64,000 nt of DNA from Saururus chinensis (taxonomy: Eukaryota > Streptophyta > Magnoliopsida > Piperales > Saururaceae), in the NCBI GenBank assembly GCA_035235625.1, contig CP141148.1, forward strand, positions 31,311,057-31,375,056. The letters run 5' to 3'. Of this stretch, positions 22,860 through 34,380 are shown piece by piece. Every line of letters begins with the position of its first letter. Within the stretch, counting starts at the first letter, position 1. Under the pieces are notes generated by a model. It saw only the letters and a program-made list of their open reading frames with translations. It made no database searches and had not been told where the DNA came from. The translations under genes were made by a program, and so were the position numbers.

Positions 22860-23290
22860 CCCACACCCATGGAGCACCATAAAGTTCACTGTCAAAGGGA
22901 TCGAAAGCTGTCTCCTGTCTACCTTTCTTCGCATTCACGTCCAAGTCTCTGTTCCACGGTATGGATTCAGCAGTTACCACAATACGGAATTTATTTTTTG
23001 CATTTTGTTTCTCTTCTTCGCATGGACTTTTAATGATCTCTTCTGCTTGCTCTGCTGAGGTATGGATTCATCGTTCCTGATGAAAACCCATATTACAATA
23101 TTTGTGTTTGCGGTTTATTTTTCTTCTTGACATGGGTTTTTAATGCTTCTGTTCTGTTTGCTTTGCTGAGGTATGAATTCATCATTTCTGGTCAGAACCC
23201 AGATTACAGATTCTGTGTTTGCTTCTTATTTCTCATTGGTTTGGGTTTTAATGGCCATATCCTGCTTGGTTTGCTGATTTTTATGCCAAA
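22860..23290 (+). promoter_or_regulatory. Probable 5'-UTR exon and triplicated splice-donor region of the DsbA-like gene
   Basis: A non-coding first exon may end at 22958 (ccacg|gtatgg). From there three degenerate direct copies of about 100-111 bp run head to tail, starting at about 22959, 23059 and 23170. Each opens with ggtatg(g/a)attca and closes with a 'tgctt.g.ttgctga' phrase. The start codon of the coding sequence lies in an exon whose acceptor is at 24458-24459 (ttccag), so a leader intron of about 1.5 kb is likely. Each copy offers a gtatg donor, so alternative leader splicing is possible. The exon is a prediction, the triplication is directly visible. Confidence 0.5.
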
Positions 23291-24472
23291 TTCAATTTGG
23301 GAAGATTGTGATTAATGGAACTTTCAGTTTTATATATGGGTTGAACTTCATTTTTCTGTGTTTTCCCTGCGGTTTATTGGCTTTAATTGGTTGTTGAGTG
23401 ATAAAAAACATGTAAAGTGAGAAAATCTTGAGATGGAGTTGGCAATCAACACTTTTATGTTTTTTATTTTCGTTGGAGGATACACACCTTAATTTGAAGG
23501 AAGCTCTGTGATTGTTAGAAAATCGAAATTGATCTCTGTATTTCATGCATATATTTACACAGTCTAATTGGACGAAGACTATATGTCCACCCCTTCTAAT
23601 TCTTCCGAGCTTGTCTTGTTTTCTTATTAAAAGTTATTACGATGATGATTAAAATATCATGTGTGTAAAGCACACATGCAGTACATGTCTCAAAAATATA
23701 GTTGTTGATTTTAATGATATTTTTGCTAGATTTTGAAAGTGGAAGATGCTCGTTAGATCTAATTGAATTTTGCTATATTTTCCTCTGACCATATGGTAAA
23801 AAACGATTCTTGTAAAAGAGCATTTTTCTTATCCAAATCGAGAGTCCATGCATAATTTTCTGGTCCTTTGTCTAATGGAAAGTAGGAACTGTCATGCTGC
23901 AGACGTGATCCCACTTCAGTGTCTGATGTACTAACTGGACATTGTTGGCAATTGTTGCCTGTTTATGTCTTATTATACACTTTTTAACTTACTCGAGCAT
24001 TGTCTTTTTCGGATGTAGTAAGTGTTGTTTGCGTCATCATTTTCCACTAACAGAGAAGATGAATTAGATGATTAGAATTAGTTGAATTATGCCACATATT
24101 AACTGGATATGTAAGGCTTTTGTTGAGAAGGGATCTTTAGATTATGAAATTTGGCATCTAAAAGTCCAGATTGATATGCATTAATCAGGAAAAGGGCATT
24201 TGTCAACAACTTATTAAATCTGGACTTCTAGATGTATTTGTCAACAACTTATAATTCTCAATGGATCAAGACTTCAATTTACATCACGGCTTACATGCTG
24301 CTTTTAAAAGGTGCAATTCACCATTCCATATAGAAGCATGATACTCAAGTCATTCTACAGTGTCACTTCTGAGCATGCCTTCTTTTCAAATGTCTTTAGG
24401 TTGAGCAACCAATTGGTGATGGGCAACAAAATAAAGAAATGACAATTTCTGTCTTCCAGGTACATCAAATTC

Positions 24473-25790
24473 ATGGCTCGTTCAGCCACCAAGAAGCTTA
24501 TCTCAATAGATGTGAGCAGTGACACAGTCTGTCCTTGGTGCTTTGTGGGAAAGAAAAACCTGGAGAAGGCAATTGCTTCCTCCAGAGACCAATATGATTT
24601 TGAGGTATTTGTTTCAATTATTTTTAGAACTTACAAAACTTATTTTTAAACATGTCTTTATTGTGAAATCTGTTAACAGGTAAGATGGCATCCATTCTTT
24701 CTTAATCCATCTGCACCAAAAGAAGGTGTTTCTAAGTCTGAATACTACACAAAGAAGTTTGGAGCTACTCAGTGGGGTCGTATGGCATCTAATATGGCAC
24801 AGGTTTTTCATAATCTTTGGTGAAATGTTTTTATTTTTCCAAATGAGTCTTTACTGAATAGAATTTAGAGATATATGTGATATATGAGCACATGATCTGT
24901 ACTTAGAGTGTCTGTGCAGATAAGTATGGCTTGAAATTTTGACTGTCCTTATAAAATTTTGTGATTTGTTTCAGATCTTCCGGGGTTTGGGATATGAGTA
25001 CAACACTGCTGGGCTGACGTAAGTTTAACTTATGGATTACTGGCAAGAGACAAAAGGACAATTTTTCTTTGATAGGTAACTGATGATCTCATAATGCAGG
25101 GGGAATACCTTGGATAGCCATAGGCTTATTAATTATGCAGGGACTCTGGATTTGGATAAGCAAAATGCTCTTGTAGAAGAATTGTTTTTGAACTATATGG
25201 TACAAGGAAAATATATTGGTGATAAGTAAGTCTTTCTCATGCATTTATATATCTCGGAATTTATTTAATTAAATATATTGGTGATAAAAAAAATAACTAT
25301 GAATAAGAAAAGGTGCAGTTAACCAATCACTCTATTTTCAACCATAGCATTCTAATAGAAAGTTTTCATTTGATTATAGGGGAGTTCTGGTAGAAGCTGC
25401 TGCAAAAGTTGGTATTGAGGGAGCTGCGGAGCTGCTCGAAGATCCAAATAAGGGTCTTAAAGAGGTATTGATTTCCTATTTTTCTTTCTCCATTGTCTTT
25501 TTTCCCATGATTGTTCTTCAGTTAAGCATATAGTTGCAGACATAACATAATTCCCACGGAATATTGAAGGTTAATGAAGATTTCGAGAAGTATTCATCAC
25601 ACATTTCAGGAGTTCCAAACTTTCTGGTGGGTTTTAGTTACATATATTCTGATGATAGTCTTTCTCATTCACATGATTCTGTCTTGTTTGTAAGAGGGGG
25701 CTGCTTTTACAGATAAATGGAAGGATAAAGTTGAATGGTGCCCAGCCACCACAGACGTTCCTTGCAGCATTCAAAACAGCAGCTAATTAG
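24473..25790 (+). CDS. DsbA/FrnE-like thioredoxin-fold oxidoreductase, 7 coding exons
   Basis: The exons are 24473-24604, 24680-24802, 24975-25018, 25100-25225, 25380-25464, 25570-25626 and 25713-25790. All introns are GT-AG, all phases agree, and the product is 214 aa, close to the usual plant length. The N-terminal strand ISIDVSSDTVCPWCFVGKK carries the CxxC redox site (C20, C23) in the CPWC form typical of the DsbA/FrnE family. The motif VRWHPFFLNP follows, then the helical insertion (about 70-155) and the C-terminal SGVPNFLING with the family cis-proline loop (VP). It ends at TAG after FKTAAN. In bacteria FrnE-type proteins act as thiol-disulfide exchangers. The plant substrate is not known to me. 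No signal peptide or membrane segment is seen, so a cytosolic place is likely. The start is the first ATG after the leader acceptor and lies nine residues before the fold. Confidence 0.93.
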
Positions 25791-26215
25791 CCCACACTTG
25801 GACCTGCTCCCATGGTCTTCCTTTTATTATTATGCACTAGAAATAAAACATTTCCCTTCTAATGGGCATAATTACAATAAGTACGATGGCTTGTATGTTC
25901 TTGTACATTCATGTAAGCATTGATCAAGTGCTGACTTTATGTGATTACCAGGCTTTAGCAAAGATTTCTCAGTTCTTCCCATTTAGTCATGTTATCCTCT
26001 TTGGTTCTGGTTGTTGTGGTAATATAATCCCGTTTTGAATATGGCATTTCTCTAATGTTTAATTCTAATAATAATGTCAACCAGTTATTCCCTTCCATCA
26101 ATTGATCTACCCAATCGTTTCAACGAGCAATGCTATGTAATCTGGCCCCGCCCCATGCTAACAAAAGACCTGAACCTTTATCATGGCAAGGCTTATACAA
26201 GCGTCCAGGGCACGA
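25791..26215 (+). other. 3' UTR and flank of the DsbA-like gene
   Basis: No coding sequence is seen. 'Aaataaaac' at about 25840 and 'aatataatcccg' at about 26020 could serve as near-upstream elements for polyadenylation, but the site cannot be fixed by eye. Confidence 0.4.
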
Positions 26216-27064
26216 GGATTCGTGGGGACTTTGTATATCTGGCCTGTGCATAGTTTTGATAACAAGCCAAGCCAGCTCTCAAGCTTTTTTAGCTGGACCT
26301 GTAGCTCAAAATTTAGCTTGTTGAGCCGTGCTCAAGCTTGGCTTAGTTCTACTTGACTCAGCTCAATATGTATTAGGCTCAAAACACTTTTATAATGGCA
26401 CTCTTTAACCCCCTCTCGGCCTCCACAAATCTTATATGTGCATAAGTTTAAGGATTTTCAGCTTGGCTTAACTCGACTTGACTCAACTCAAGTTGAATTA
26501 GATTCAAATATTTTGTTATGTATGTATATTTTACCATAATAAATTTAACAAGGAATTACAAAATGTACTTTGGGTAAGAAAATATGTTCAATCAGGCAGT
26601 ATGTTCAATCAGGCTACTGCCTGATTGTAAATATTTTTAGACCCAAAGTGCATTATGAGGCATAGGGTATATGGCAAAATGGTAGATCCGGTCACTGCCA
26701 AGACTGTTACAACCGCAACTAGGTCATGCCAAGCCAGCCACCGCCCTAACAAGCTATACGATGGTGGTGACATGACATTGAGTCAAGCTCCATAGACTCG
26801 TGAGATCAACCATCCGATCCTGTGGCAGTGAAGAAGGGGAGGAATAAGAGGGGAGCCATAGTTCTAAGCAGAGATGGGGGTGCTAAGGGACTTGTCGCGA
26901 ACTAGAGGCGAAGGAGGGAGGAGGAGTTCCAGGTATATATATATATATGGAGGGGTTGAGCGGCATGGTCCCATCCGAGGAGGCAGCAACTTGAAAAAAC
27001 TTGTCGCGGACAGAAGGTGTCTCTTGTGGCAATGCCAATTGGAGGTGGCAGGGCACTAGTGTCC

Positions 27065-27133
27065 CTACACCTCAAGAACTACCCTACGGTGGTGCATCAA
27101 GACGTGAAGGCAGGCAACGTGTTGCTGGATGGG
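27065..27133 (+). pseudogene. Protein-kinase catalytic-loop fragment
   Basis: One frame reads LHLKNYPTVVHQDVKAGNVLLDG, which matches kinase subdomain VIb of plant receptor-like kinases (family form VVHRDxKxxNVLLD). The Arg of HRD is Gln here. The following sequence keeps no DFG motif and the preceding frame is closed by a stop (27057-27059), so only a scrap remains, perhaps captured by a transposon. Confidence 0.55.
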
Positions 27134-27795
27134 GGGGTTGCAATGATGTATGATGGCGACTGACTTGCTAGACCGTGCCATGTGAGGTCCCGGCTGCCCC
27201 ATGCCATGGCCAAATCTAGTCATCCCTGAGACAATAGAGTGGTTGTGAGGTGTTTGCAATGGCGTATGACAATAATTGCGACTGGTATGCTATGCAAGGT
27301 CCAACTGTGTTAGGACATGGCAAATTCTGGCTAGGTCGGGCCAGTAACGCAATTGCGATGTGTTGTAATGGTGAACAATAATAGCTGGGACGACAAACAA
27401 TGTTAATTATGATGATGTATGATGGCGGACAACCTCTAGGCCATGCCAAGCAAAGTCCCACCACGACAACAATAGCCAAATATGGTCAGTTGTCAATAGG
27501 TTGGTTATGATGGTGGTTGCAATGGTGAATGACGATGGTTGTGAGGGTTTGTTGCGATAGTGTAAGTGCTATAGGGTTTAATACATGTACCCCAATTTGG
27601 GTAGATATAAAACTGATTTTTTCTTTAAAATACTTTAGGAATATCTACCCATTTTGGTTATATTTCTACTCTTTCCTTCTATCATGAAATTTCCCCATTA
27701 ATCAATTCTTCAACATACTATTCCGTAATTATCCTAAAAGATACTTTCTATTCTATGTTTGATGATGTATATTTTTAACATGTCCATAAAAAATA

Positions 27796-27898
27796 CTCTT
27801 TTTGTCTTAAAATGAGTATCTTATTTAATTTTTCAAAATGAATTAAAATTAGTTCATTTTAAAAACTAAATAAGACACTTATTTTAAAATGGAAGGAG
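27796..27898. mobile_element. Stowaway-type MITE
   Basis: It is a 103-bp hairpin flanked by TA on both sides (27794-27795, 27899-27900). The left end ctctttttgtcttaaaatga pairs with the right end that reads tcattttaaaatggaaggag-like, and the 'ttatttaa' and 'taaataagac' arms continue the pairing. This is the usual Tc1/mariner-derived layout. Confidence 0.75.
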
Positions 27899-28040
27899 TA
27901 CAATAATTTATATATCAATATATTTAAAAAAAAAAAATTCAAACCAGGTCAATTTAGCTCAATGCTGCAATCGAGCTAGCCCCACTCAGCTCGACATATG
28001 AGCAAACTCAAGCCAAGCTAGAAATTGCCCAACTCCGCTT

Positions 28041-28508
28041 AGCTCACTCCTAAATGTGTAGATCTCCCATACTTTCCAGACCCAACACATGTAGACAGAT
28101 AACTGTCCGTCTTTGTGTGTTTTGTGGGGCACCCGTGCTTCTACTCGTCTTCACTCTCGTCTCTTGTGGTGTGTTACTCCTGTGGCTCTTTCCGCCATCC
28201 TGCCCACATTGGGTGAATTTGGATCTTGCTTTATCTAGACAACCCTTTGGAGACATCCGTTCACTATCAAGGCCGGTTACGGTTGTGGCTGTGGCGGTGT
28301 TCACCACGTTCACCATCCAATTTGGTGCTTCTTTTACTTCTGTTATTTTGATCTCCTATTAGGAAGCCTGTCATTTGTTTCTTTTACTATTAATTTGTAC
28401 TTCATGTAGAAGCGTTGCTTTGGCTTCCCACAGCCATGTTTTTGTATATCGAGCTCCTATTGGCTATTGTGATAGTTTCTCAAGTAATAGATAAGTTTAG
28501 TTCTAGGC

Positions 28509-28511
<3 letters not shown>
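28041..28511. other. No recognisable gene
   Basis: Both strands stay open for about 90-100 codons around 28050-28360, but the translations match no family I know and codon use looks random. It separates the transposon block from the (TA)n tract. Confidence 0.4.

Positions 28512-28562
<51 letters not shown>
28512..28562. repeat. (TA)n microsatellite, about 51 bp
   Basis: An uninterrupted at/ta tract just downstream of the RING gene's stop codon side. Confidence 0.95.
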
Positions 28563-28565
<3 letters not shown>

Positions 28566-28996
28566 AAGGTGATACCTGACACCCAAATCAATGAAAACCA
28601 AAAGCAGGAGGCTAAACTGCTTCCAGGATCAAATCAACCCGCAAAAAGGCATCTAGAATACTACTTGGTGACATAGATTTTCGAATTTCCAATTCTTAAA
28701 TAAATTATAGGGAGATTTATGCATATATAACATAGCATCTTCTTGCAATTTAGTGTTTGATCATTTACTTGGGATGTGATGTATACATGTATTCCAAACT
28801 GTAAAGAGAAAGAAAAACAAGCATTCAAGCATTTTGCTGGGTCCTCACAGCAAACGTGAAATTTTCCGATCTATGCACACCCACGGAAACTACCTGTCGT
28901 CCTTTAATTAATGACTTGAACTATTCACACTTTATACACATGTTTCAGTTACAGTCCCATGTTTGCCAGAATTGAATTGTGTATGCCAATAAGATT

Positions 28997-31900
28997 TCAT
29001 GAGGTCTCGTCAAATACCATCACCTACAAAATTGAAGGCAAGAAGCTCAATCCTTGTTAAAACCAAGCTACAGAGCAAAGGGGCTAGATTAAATGCTATA
29101 TTTTACAGAGTATCATAGCTCAATAGCGATCTGTCCATTAGTTATGCGTATAAATACATTCTATCTTAGATAGTACAGGTTACAAGAATCAAGCTTAATA
29201 TTAAGAGGCTACAAAATATCCACTCTATTCTCCAAAGCTTCACCCTAACTAGGGTGTGTCGCTCAAATAAGGGTTTTTTGAACTTTTAAAGGAGAGCAAG
29301 AATTGGAGCATTCATTAAAAAAGTACACACGGACATTTGTGAACTGCTCATACAGAGGGGTGAGGGAACAATCAAGATTCAAAAGAGCAATGCGTTCAAT
29401 TGTGTAAAGATTCAATTATATGGTCAAGCGTATGTCAACAAAATTTAGATCAATATTGGAAAGTTTTACCTTACCACAAACTGGACATAACTTCTCTACA
29501 GTCAGGGAAATATTCAAAACGCAACTTAAAACCAGCTGATATGAATAAACTCCTAGTTGCAGAATGCTGATCATACGTCAAATATCTTATATATACCTCA
29601 GATATTCAAACAATCATATCTTTCCCAATATCTCATATTAATAATATATAACAGATATTCATGACATTTTTTACCTCTTCCAGACCTCACCCATGACCTT
29701 TTCCCCCACCTGTGACCCCCTTGGCCCCAGTCCCTTTCTCATTTCACTTTTTACTCTGACAGTAGGCTACATGCAGTCTATTTTAGACATATGACTTCAA
29801 TCTGGCAGCAGGCCTCTATTCACGGTTATAGAGGTAGGCATGAGTCTTCAAGTTCCTCATATGGAGCACGTCATAGTGGTTTAGAGATGGCTGAGTAAAC
29901 AGATGCATACCAATATGGACAGTGGTATGGATATGGCTATGACCCTACACCTCCTACGGGATATGTGAGTGAACTACCAGTACACATGTCCATACCAACC
30001 ATTACCACATTTACAACCTAGCCACCGTATGGGATCTCACATCATTTGCCCACGCATGAATATGAGGCATGCAAGTATTTTAGTACCTACCATATGATGA
30101 CAACATGGGAGCAATATTGTGCCACTTGCCCTACATGCTCTGTCTTCTAGTGGTCAGGCAGCTTTCCAACCTCCACATCACTCGAGCTATTATTGATACA
30201 TACTTTGGTGTGACTTCCAAGTAATATTTTGGTGTACACCATCATGTTGTCCAACTAATAATAAACATTATCTTCAAACTTGTTGTTCTCTATTATCATT
30301 GATCATAATTTCTACTCGATAAGGGTAATTTGCGTTATAAGTGTCTTCGCATGGTGTTATGATTGTTTGAGATTAGTTTTAGTGCTTTTAGATGTTAAAA
30401 CATGCTTAGATTAACAAAAAAACACTTGAAAACACCATATTTGGGTCACCGATGTGTCTCCAATAAAAGATATTACGAATCATGGTTATTACGAAGCCTT
30501 ATTCTTATATTGATTGATTAGAAAGACTTATTTTTATGGTATGTCAGTTAATGGTGGTATCACAAAACCCATGGAAACTACAGGCAGTGTGCAATATCAA
30601 ATCTAAGTTTCTATTGATAAATGTTCTAAACAGAAAAACTGAACACTCGATAAGAAACATGAGAAGCTTACCTTGCCACAAACAGGACATGTTTCACTTC
30701 TTTCCATCCACTCGTATATACAACCAAGGTGAAAATGATGAGAGCATTGAGTCACTATCTTTGGATTTTCAGGTGTATATTCTGCAAAATAAAAGCATTT
30801 AAAGGATGCAAGAGAACAAAAGTGCACCATGAGTCTACAATTTCGAATAATTCTAAGAAACATAAGAAGCAGACATTAACTGATGATACTCGATATTTTC
30901 TGATAAATTTGTATCAATGATAAAATCATCCAGAAGAGTTGTATATTATAGGCATACCTTCAAGGCACGTGGGGCAGACATCTTCATCTTCAGAAGAATT
31001 AAGTATATAAGCATCTCCACTCACAAATTTTGCAACCGAATACAATATTGATGAATCAGGACAAACTTTTGATCCACCTTCATAGCAAAGAGCATTCCAC
31101 TTGCCTGTAGCACTTAATTGTTCACCACAAGAGGCATTACTAAGTCTGAGGGGCTCAGTCTCCTCATGGCAGTGACTTGAAGCCTTCTCACGCCTTGAAA
31201 CCAATGTAGCTCGGTGAAACTGTGAACATCTTGGGTCCGTATCATAAGGCAAAGGCCTTGGAGGGGCACGGAAAGTCTCGGGCATAGAACTATCAGATGG
31301 TGAAGTTGGCACTTGGGAAGCCAATGGAGCTGTTCCAGAAACTGCGGAAGGAACCTCACCTCTTCGAAATAACAAAGAGTACTGCAAAAAAAAAACATGC
31401 ATTTACATCCATCATTATCAAAATAAAAGTAAAATTAATGTTATGTCTCACAAGAATAGCCCCTATGCATGATGATACATATGTCCTGGCATCACAAAGG
31501 CATACAAGCAGGCTATGGTCATTGCAAAGGCAGCCTAGATCGATTATTTGAAGGAGTCCGGAAATGGGGTGCAGATTATAGGCCAGAAGCGGCATATAAA
31601 AGAACTAATCAGTTTATAGTAGATGCTAGCCAAAAAATCAACAACCAGTTTTTTTTCCCATAAACGCAGAATTATACATTAAGGGCCCAAAACCAATTCA
31701 TTGAAGAAACACCCTGATAATCATTCAAGGTTGCCAACTTTTCACAGACTCAGAAATGCCTGTGGGTGTTTATGCATTTCTTTATTGCAAATACATATGA
31801 CTACAAATGTGTACTTAACATATGCATATACACACATGTGCATACACAACAACTAGTAATCTGAAACTCCAAATTATACAAAAGTTGAAAGTCAGAGGGT

Positions 31901-32472
31901 TGAAAGTGAAAACCATCTCCTCCCTTGAAGCTGAGGAAATTATGATCCATGCTCAAGTTAATTAGTCATCAGAACACGATCACGAATCCTATGTCCCCAA
32001 TGACCAAGAGTACAAAGGACTACAATGGTGTCTGCTCAAATTCATCCACAAAGCAATATTCCCCAACTAGAAACATTTTAAGTAACTGATTCTATCTATT
32101 TCTAACACTATGAAATTCTTGAACAATTCTGCAGTATTTTAAGGGATACATAACATAAATTTAACCATTTTTTCCTTGTTTAGTCAGAGAAGGACTGATG
32201 CATATGGTTATACATAAAGTAACAAAATAGGGCCCGGTAATTAATTTATTACAAATAATGTACAGAAATAAAATATGTAACCCATCTAGACACCACTAAA
32301 GTATTAAAAGTCCTGATCATGGAAAAATAAGTACCAAACATCTTTTAAATGCAAATAACATCATGGAACAGAATCATACCACATTTGCAAAAGGGTGAAC
32401 GAAGCATCCAAAGCAGATACATTGTTGGTCATCAGAATCCTCAGGACGCAAACAGCAGCAGGCAGCACCCAT
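28997..32472 (-). CDS. RING-H2 E3 ubiquitin ligase, At3g02290-like, 4 coding exons
   Basis: The exons (minus strand) are 32472-32380, 31381-30958, 30781-30672 and 29023-28997. All introns are GT-AG with matching phases, and the product is 217 aa. It starts MGAACCC, where Gly2 suits N-myristoylation and the Cys cluster suits palmitoylation, so a membrane-bound pool is likely. A second Cys-rich patch (CICFGCF, 18-24) follows. Exon 2 opens with YSLLFRRGEV, a signature of this small plant family, then a Ser/Pro-rich linker. The RING-H2 at 167-207 has CPTC, then C185, H187, H190, C193 and CPVC (204-207), giving C3H2C3. The tail is GKVMVFDETS, and its last eight residues come from a 27-nt exon. The family transfers ubiquitin from E2 enzymes, with targets not predictable here. 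The terminal intron (30671-29024) holds transposon debris and a copy of part of the RING exon. Confidence 0.9.
29470..29496 (-). other. Partial copy of the RING exon inside the terminal intron
   Basis: On the gene's strand one frame reads EKLCPVCGK followed by a GT donor (gtaaaac), and AG (tgtag) lies just before it. It matches the end of exon 3 (SETCPVCGK|gtaagc) at 21 of 25 bases from ATGTCC onward. It keeps the last zinc-binding pair of the RING, so it could be a decayed duplicate or a cryptic alternative exon. Confidence 0.45.
29780..30220 (+). pseudogene. Tyr/Gly-rich coding relic in the RING gene's last intron
   Basis: Around 29910-30000 a frame reads QYGQWYGYGYDPTPPTGYVSELPVHM, then a TAG at about 30018 and PPYGISHHLPTHEYEACKYF. 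Such Tyr/Gly-rich tails occur at the C-terminus of some plant transposases and gag proteins, but I cannot assign the family. It lies antisense to the RING gene. Confidence 0.4.
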
Positions 32473-33620
32473 GTATAATTACCACCTTAGTCTGCTCCCC
32501 CAACTATGATTCACAAGGTGATACGTTAACAACAACGTAGCAAATCTTTATAAGTGTCCACCAAGTATATTTCTTTCTTCAGGATGTAAAACAATTGTCA
32601 AAATGAGGAGACAATGTAGCAAATTATACAGAATCTTCACAAGAAAGATTTTCTTCTTCTTCTGGAACCAATCAGATGATGTAACCCGACAAGAAAACAA
32701 CCGCAGAGAAGACAGATACTTGAAATCCAGTTTTCCTCACCTGTTCAAGAAGATATACACACTTTATTAAACTGGGAAATTGTTTTGAAAATAACTTGCC
32801 TAAATGAGAGAACTTTACAAGTGAAAAAAAAAATCATCAAAAGAAAAGCTTACTCAGTTTCATTTTACAGAAAGAGAAAAACAGAAGGATTAATGATAAA
32901 ACCCGGATTATTGTAAAACAAAAATTGATTGCGCTTCTTCCTTGCAATTTTGACAATCAAACATGACACCTAGATTGAACATAAAAGAAGAAAAAAATCA
33001 TCGAATACTACTGCAATCACCAAGTTTTAACACAAAAAAAAGGCAAATTTTGCTCATTATAGTCTTCACTCTGTTTCCAGAACAAATAAAAAAGTCCTAG
33101 TATTTTTATTACATATGAAAATCTCTTTCTCTTGTATGGACAGAACACAACAACCTATGAACATCAAAAACCTCCTCAATTGAAACAAATGAAATTCAAC
33201 CAAAGCAAAGGAGATGCCCAATTACGTAATAGACACTAACTACAACATAAGCAAACAGAACATCCAATTCCAGGCCAAAATACAACCAAATTGGACAAGG
33301 TAACGAATACCCATGCCCCAGTTTTTGCTCTAATGGCCATCCAAACAAGCTGTACGAAATATCAACTCAATATTGAGCTAAAAAATTCGAAAAAAAAAAT
33401 ACATAAAGAGCAGGGGATGAATACGAACGTTGTAGAGAGAGGGAGATGAAGGAGGAGAGGACCCAGCTCGTCCAATTAATTAAAGGAAAAGAAGGAAGAA
33501 CGAGAGATTCTTCTGGAGCTCGGATGAATCGATTGCCGAATTGGAGTTGGATATCTCGCCGGAAAAAGCAAAACTTTAAAAAACGCGGAAATTGAGGGAT
33601 TTGGTGCAACTTAAAAATAT
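32473..33620 (-). promoter_or_regulatory. 5' UTR, leader intron and promoter region of the RING gene
   Basis: A polypyrimidine-rich stretch on the minus strand lies just upstream of the coding exon, so a non-coding first exon is likely. The stretch around 33420-33560, purine-rich on the plus strand (gaaggaggagagg, aaaagaaggaagaacgaga), is the best candidate for it. The part from about 32917 outward is repeated in unit B at 44984, but 33378-33510 is missing there. No TATA box could be fixed. Confidence 0.4.
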
Positions 33621-33989
33621 AGGGAGTAATTAAGACGGTCTAATCGTATTCTTAATCTCTTATTAGTGATAGTCCCTATAACGGATAGCATGCCTCTTCC
33701 TCAACATGAGAGGCATATTAGACGCTGGAGTTCTAATCCATCGCGGACTACGACAATTAGTTTGGTTTATTCTGCGTGACAATGACACGGCAGTTGTTCC
33801 GAGGAGAAAAGATTATCGTCAGAAGGCACGTAAGTTTCAATGGCTTTTATATGAGCTCTAAAAGCATGAGAGAATATGGCAATTCAATAATACTAAGGTC
33901 AAATTGATGCTGATCACTAGCAAAATATTTTGCACTGTAGGAAAAGCCATGTGTGCTGTCATGCCGTAGCCAAGCTGATTATTTGCGTT

Positions 33990-34380
33990 ATAAGGTATAT
34001 ATATATATATATATATATTAATTATAAGGTATATATATGTATAGAAATATTTATATATTAAGTGTATATATGTTACAGGAACGGCTCATAATGTTGTACA
34101 TTATATACATAGGTGTTAATGGGAAAGGCCTCTAAGATTGCGCAAGGGGGGAGAGGAAATCTTAAAACTCTAAAGATGTACTAACCGATTATATATCCTA
34201 ACATAGTCAACTATGTGTGCGTATTATTATATATATTCTGTATAATATTATGCACACAGGCCTTCCCCAAAACATATGTGATTCCCATAATACATATATA
34301 CCTAATATACAATATTTTTACATATATATGTACCCCATCATGTGTCACAAAGTACCCCATCATGTGTCACAAATAATCTG
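33990..34380. repeat. TA-rich stretch with a 24-bp direct repeat
   Basis: Short (ta)n runs occur near 33996-34018, and 'taccccatcatgtgtcac' is present twice (about 34330 and 34354). No coding sequence. Confidence 0.6.

Larger units (their letters stand above)
26216..28040. other. Intergenic block with dispersed repeats and a kinase scrap
   Basis: The ends of this block resemble each other. Around 26270-26390 and again at 27950-28030 there are many 'agctcaagc', 'gagctcaac' and 'caagccaagct' words, as seen in some hAT-type MITEs. A related stretch is at 50760-50870. Between them are a broken kinase fragment (27065-27133), three degenerate copies of a segment of about 120-150 bp starting near 27145, 27263 and 27417 ('gtatgatggcg', 'gccatg..aggtcc'), and a Stowaway MITE. 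I could not prove that one element spans the block. Confidence 0.35.

Noticed and set aside
28050-28362. Overlapping open frames of 88 and 102 codons on opposite strands
   Set aside because: There is no recognisable domain, no splice context and no family signature. This was kept as unassigned sequence.
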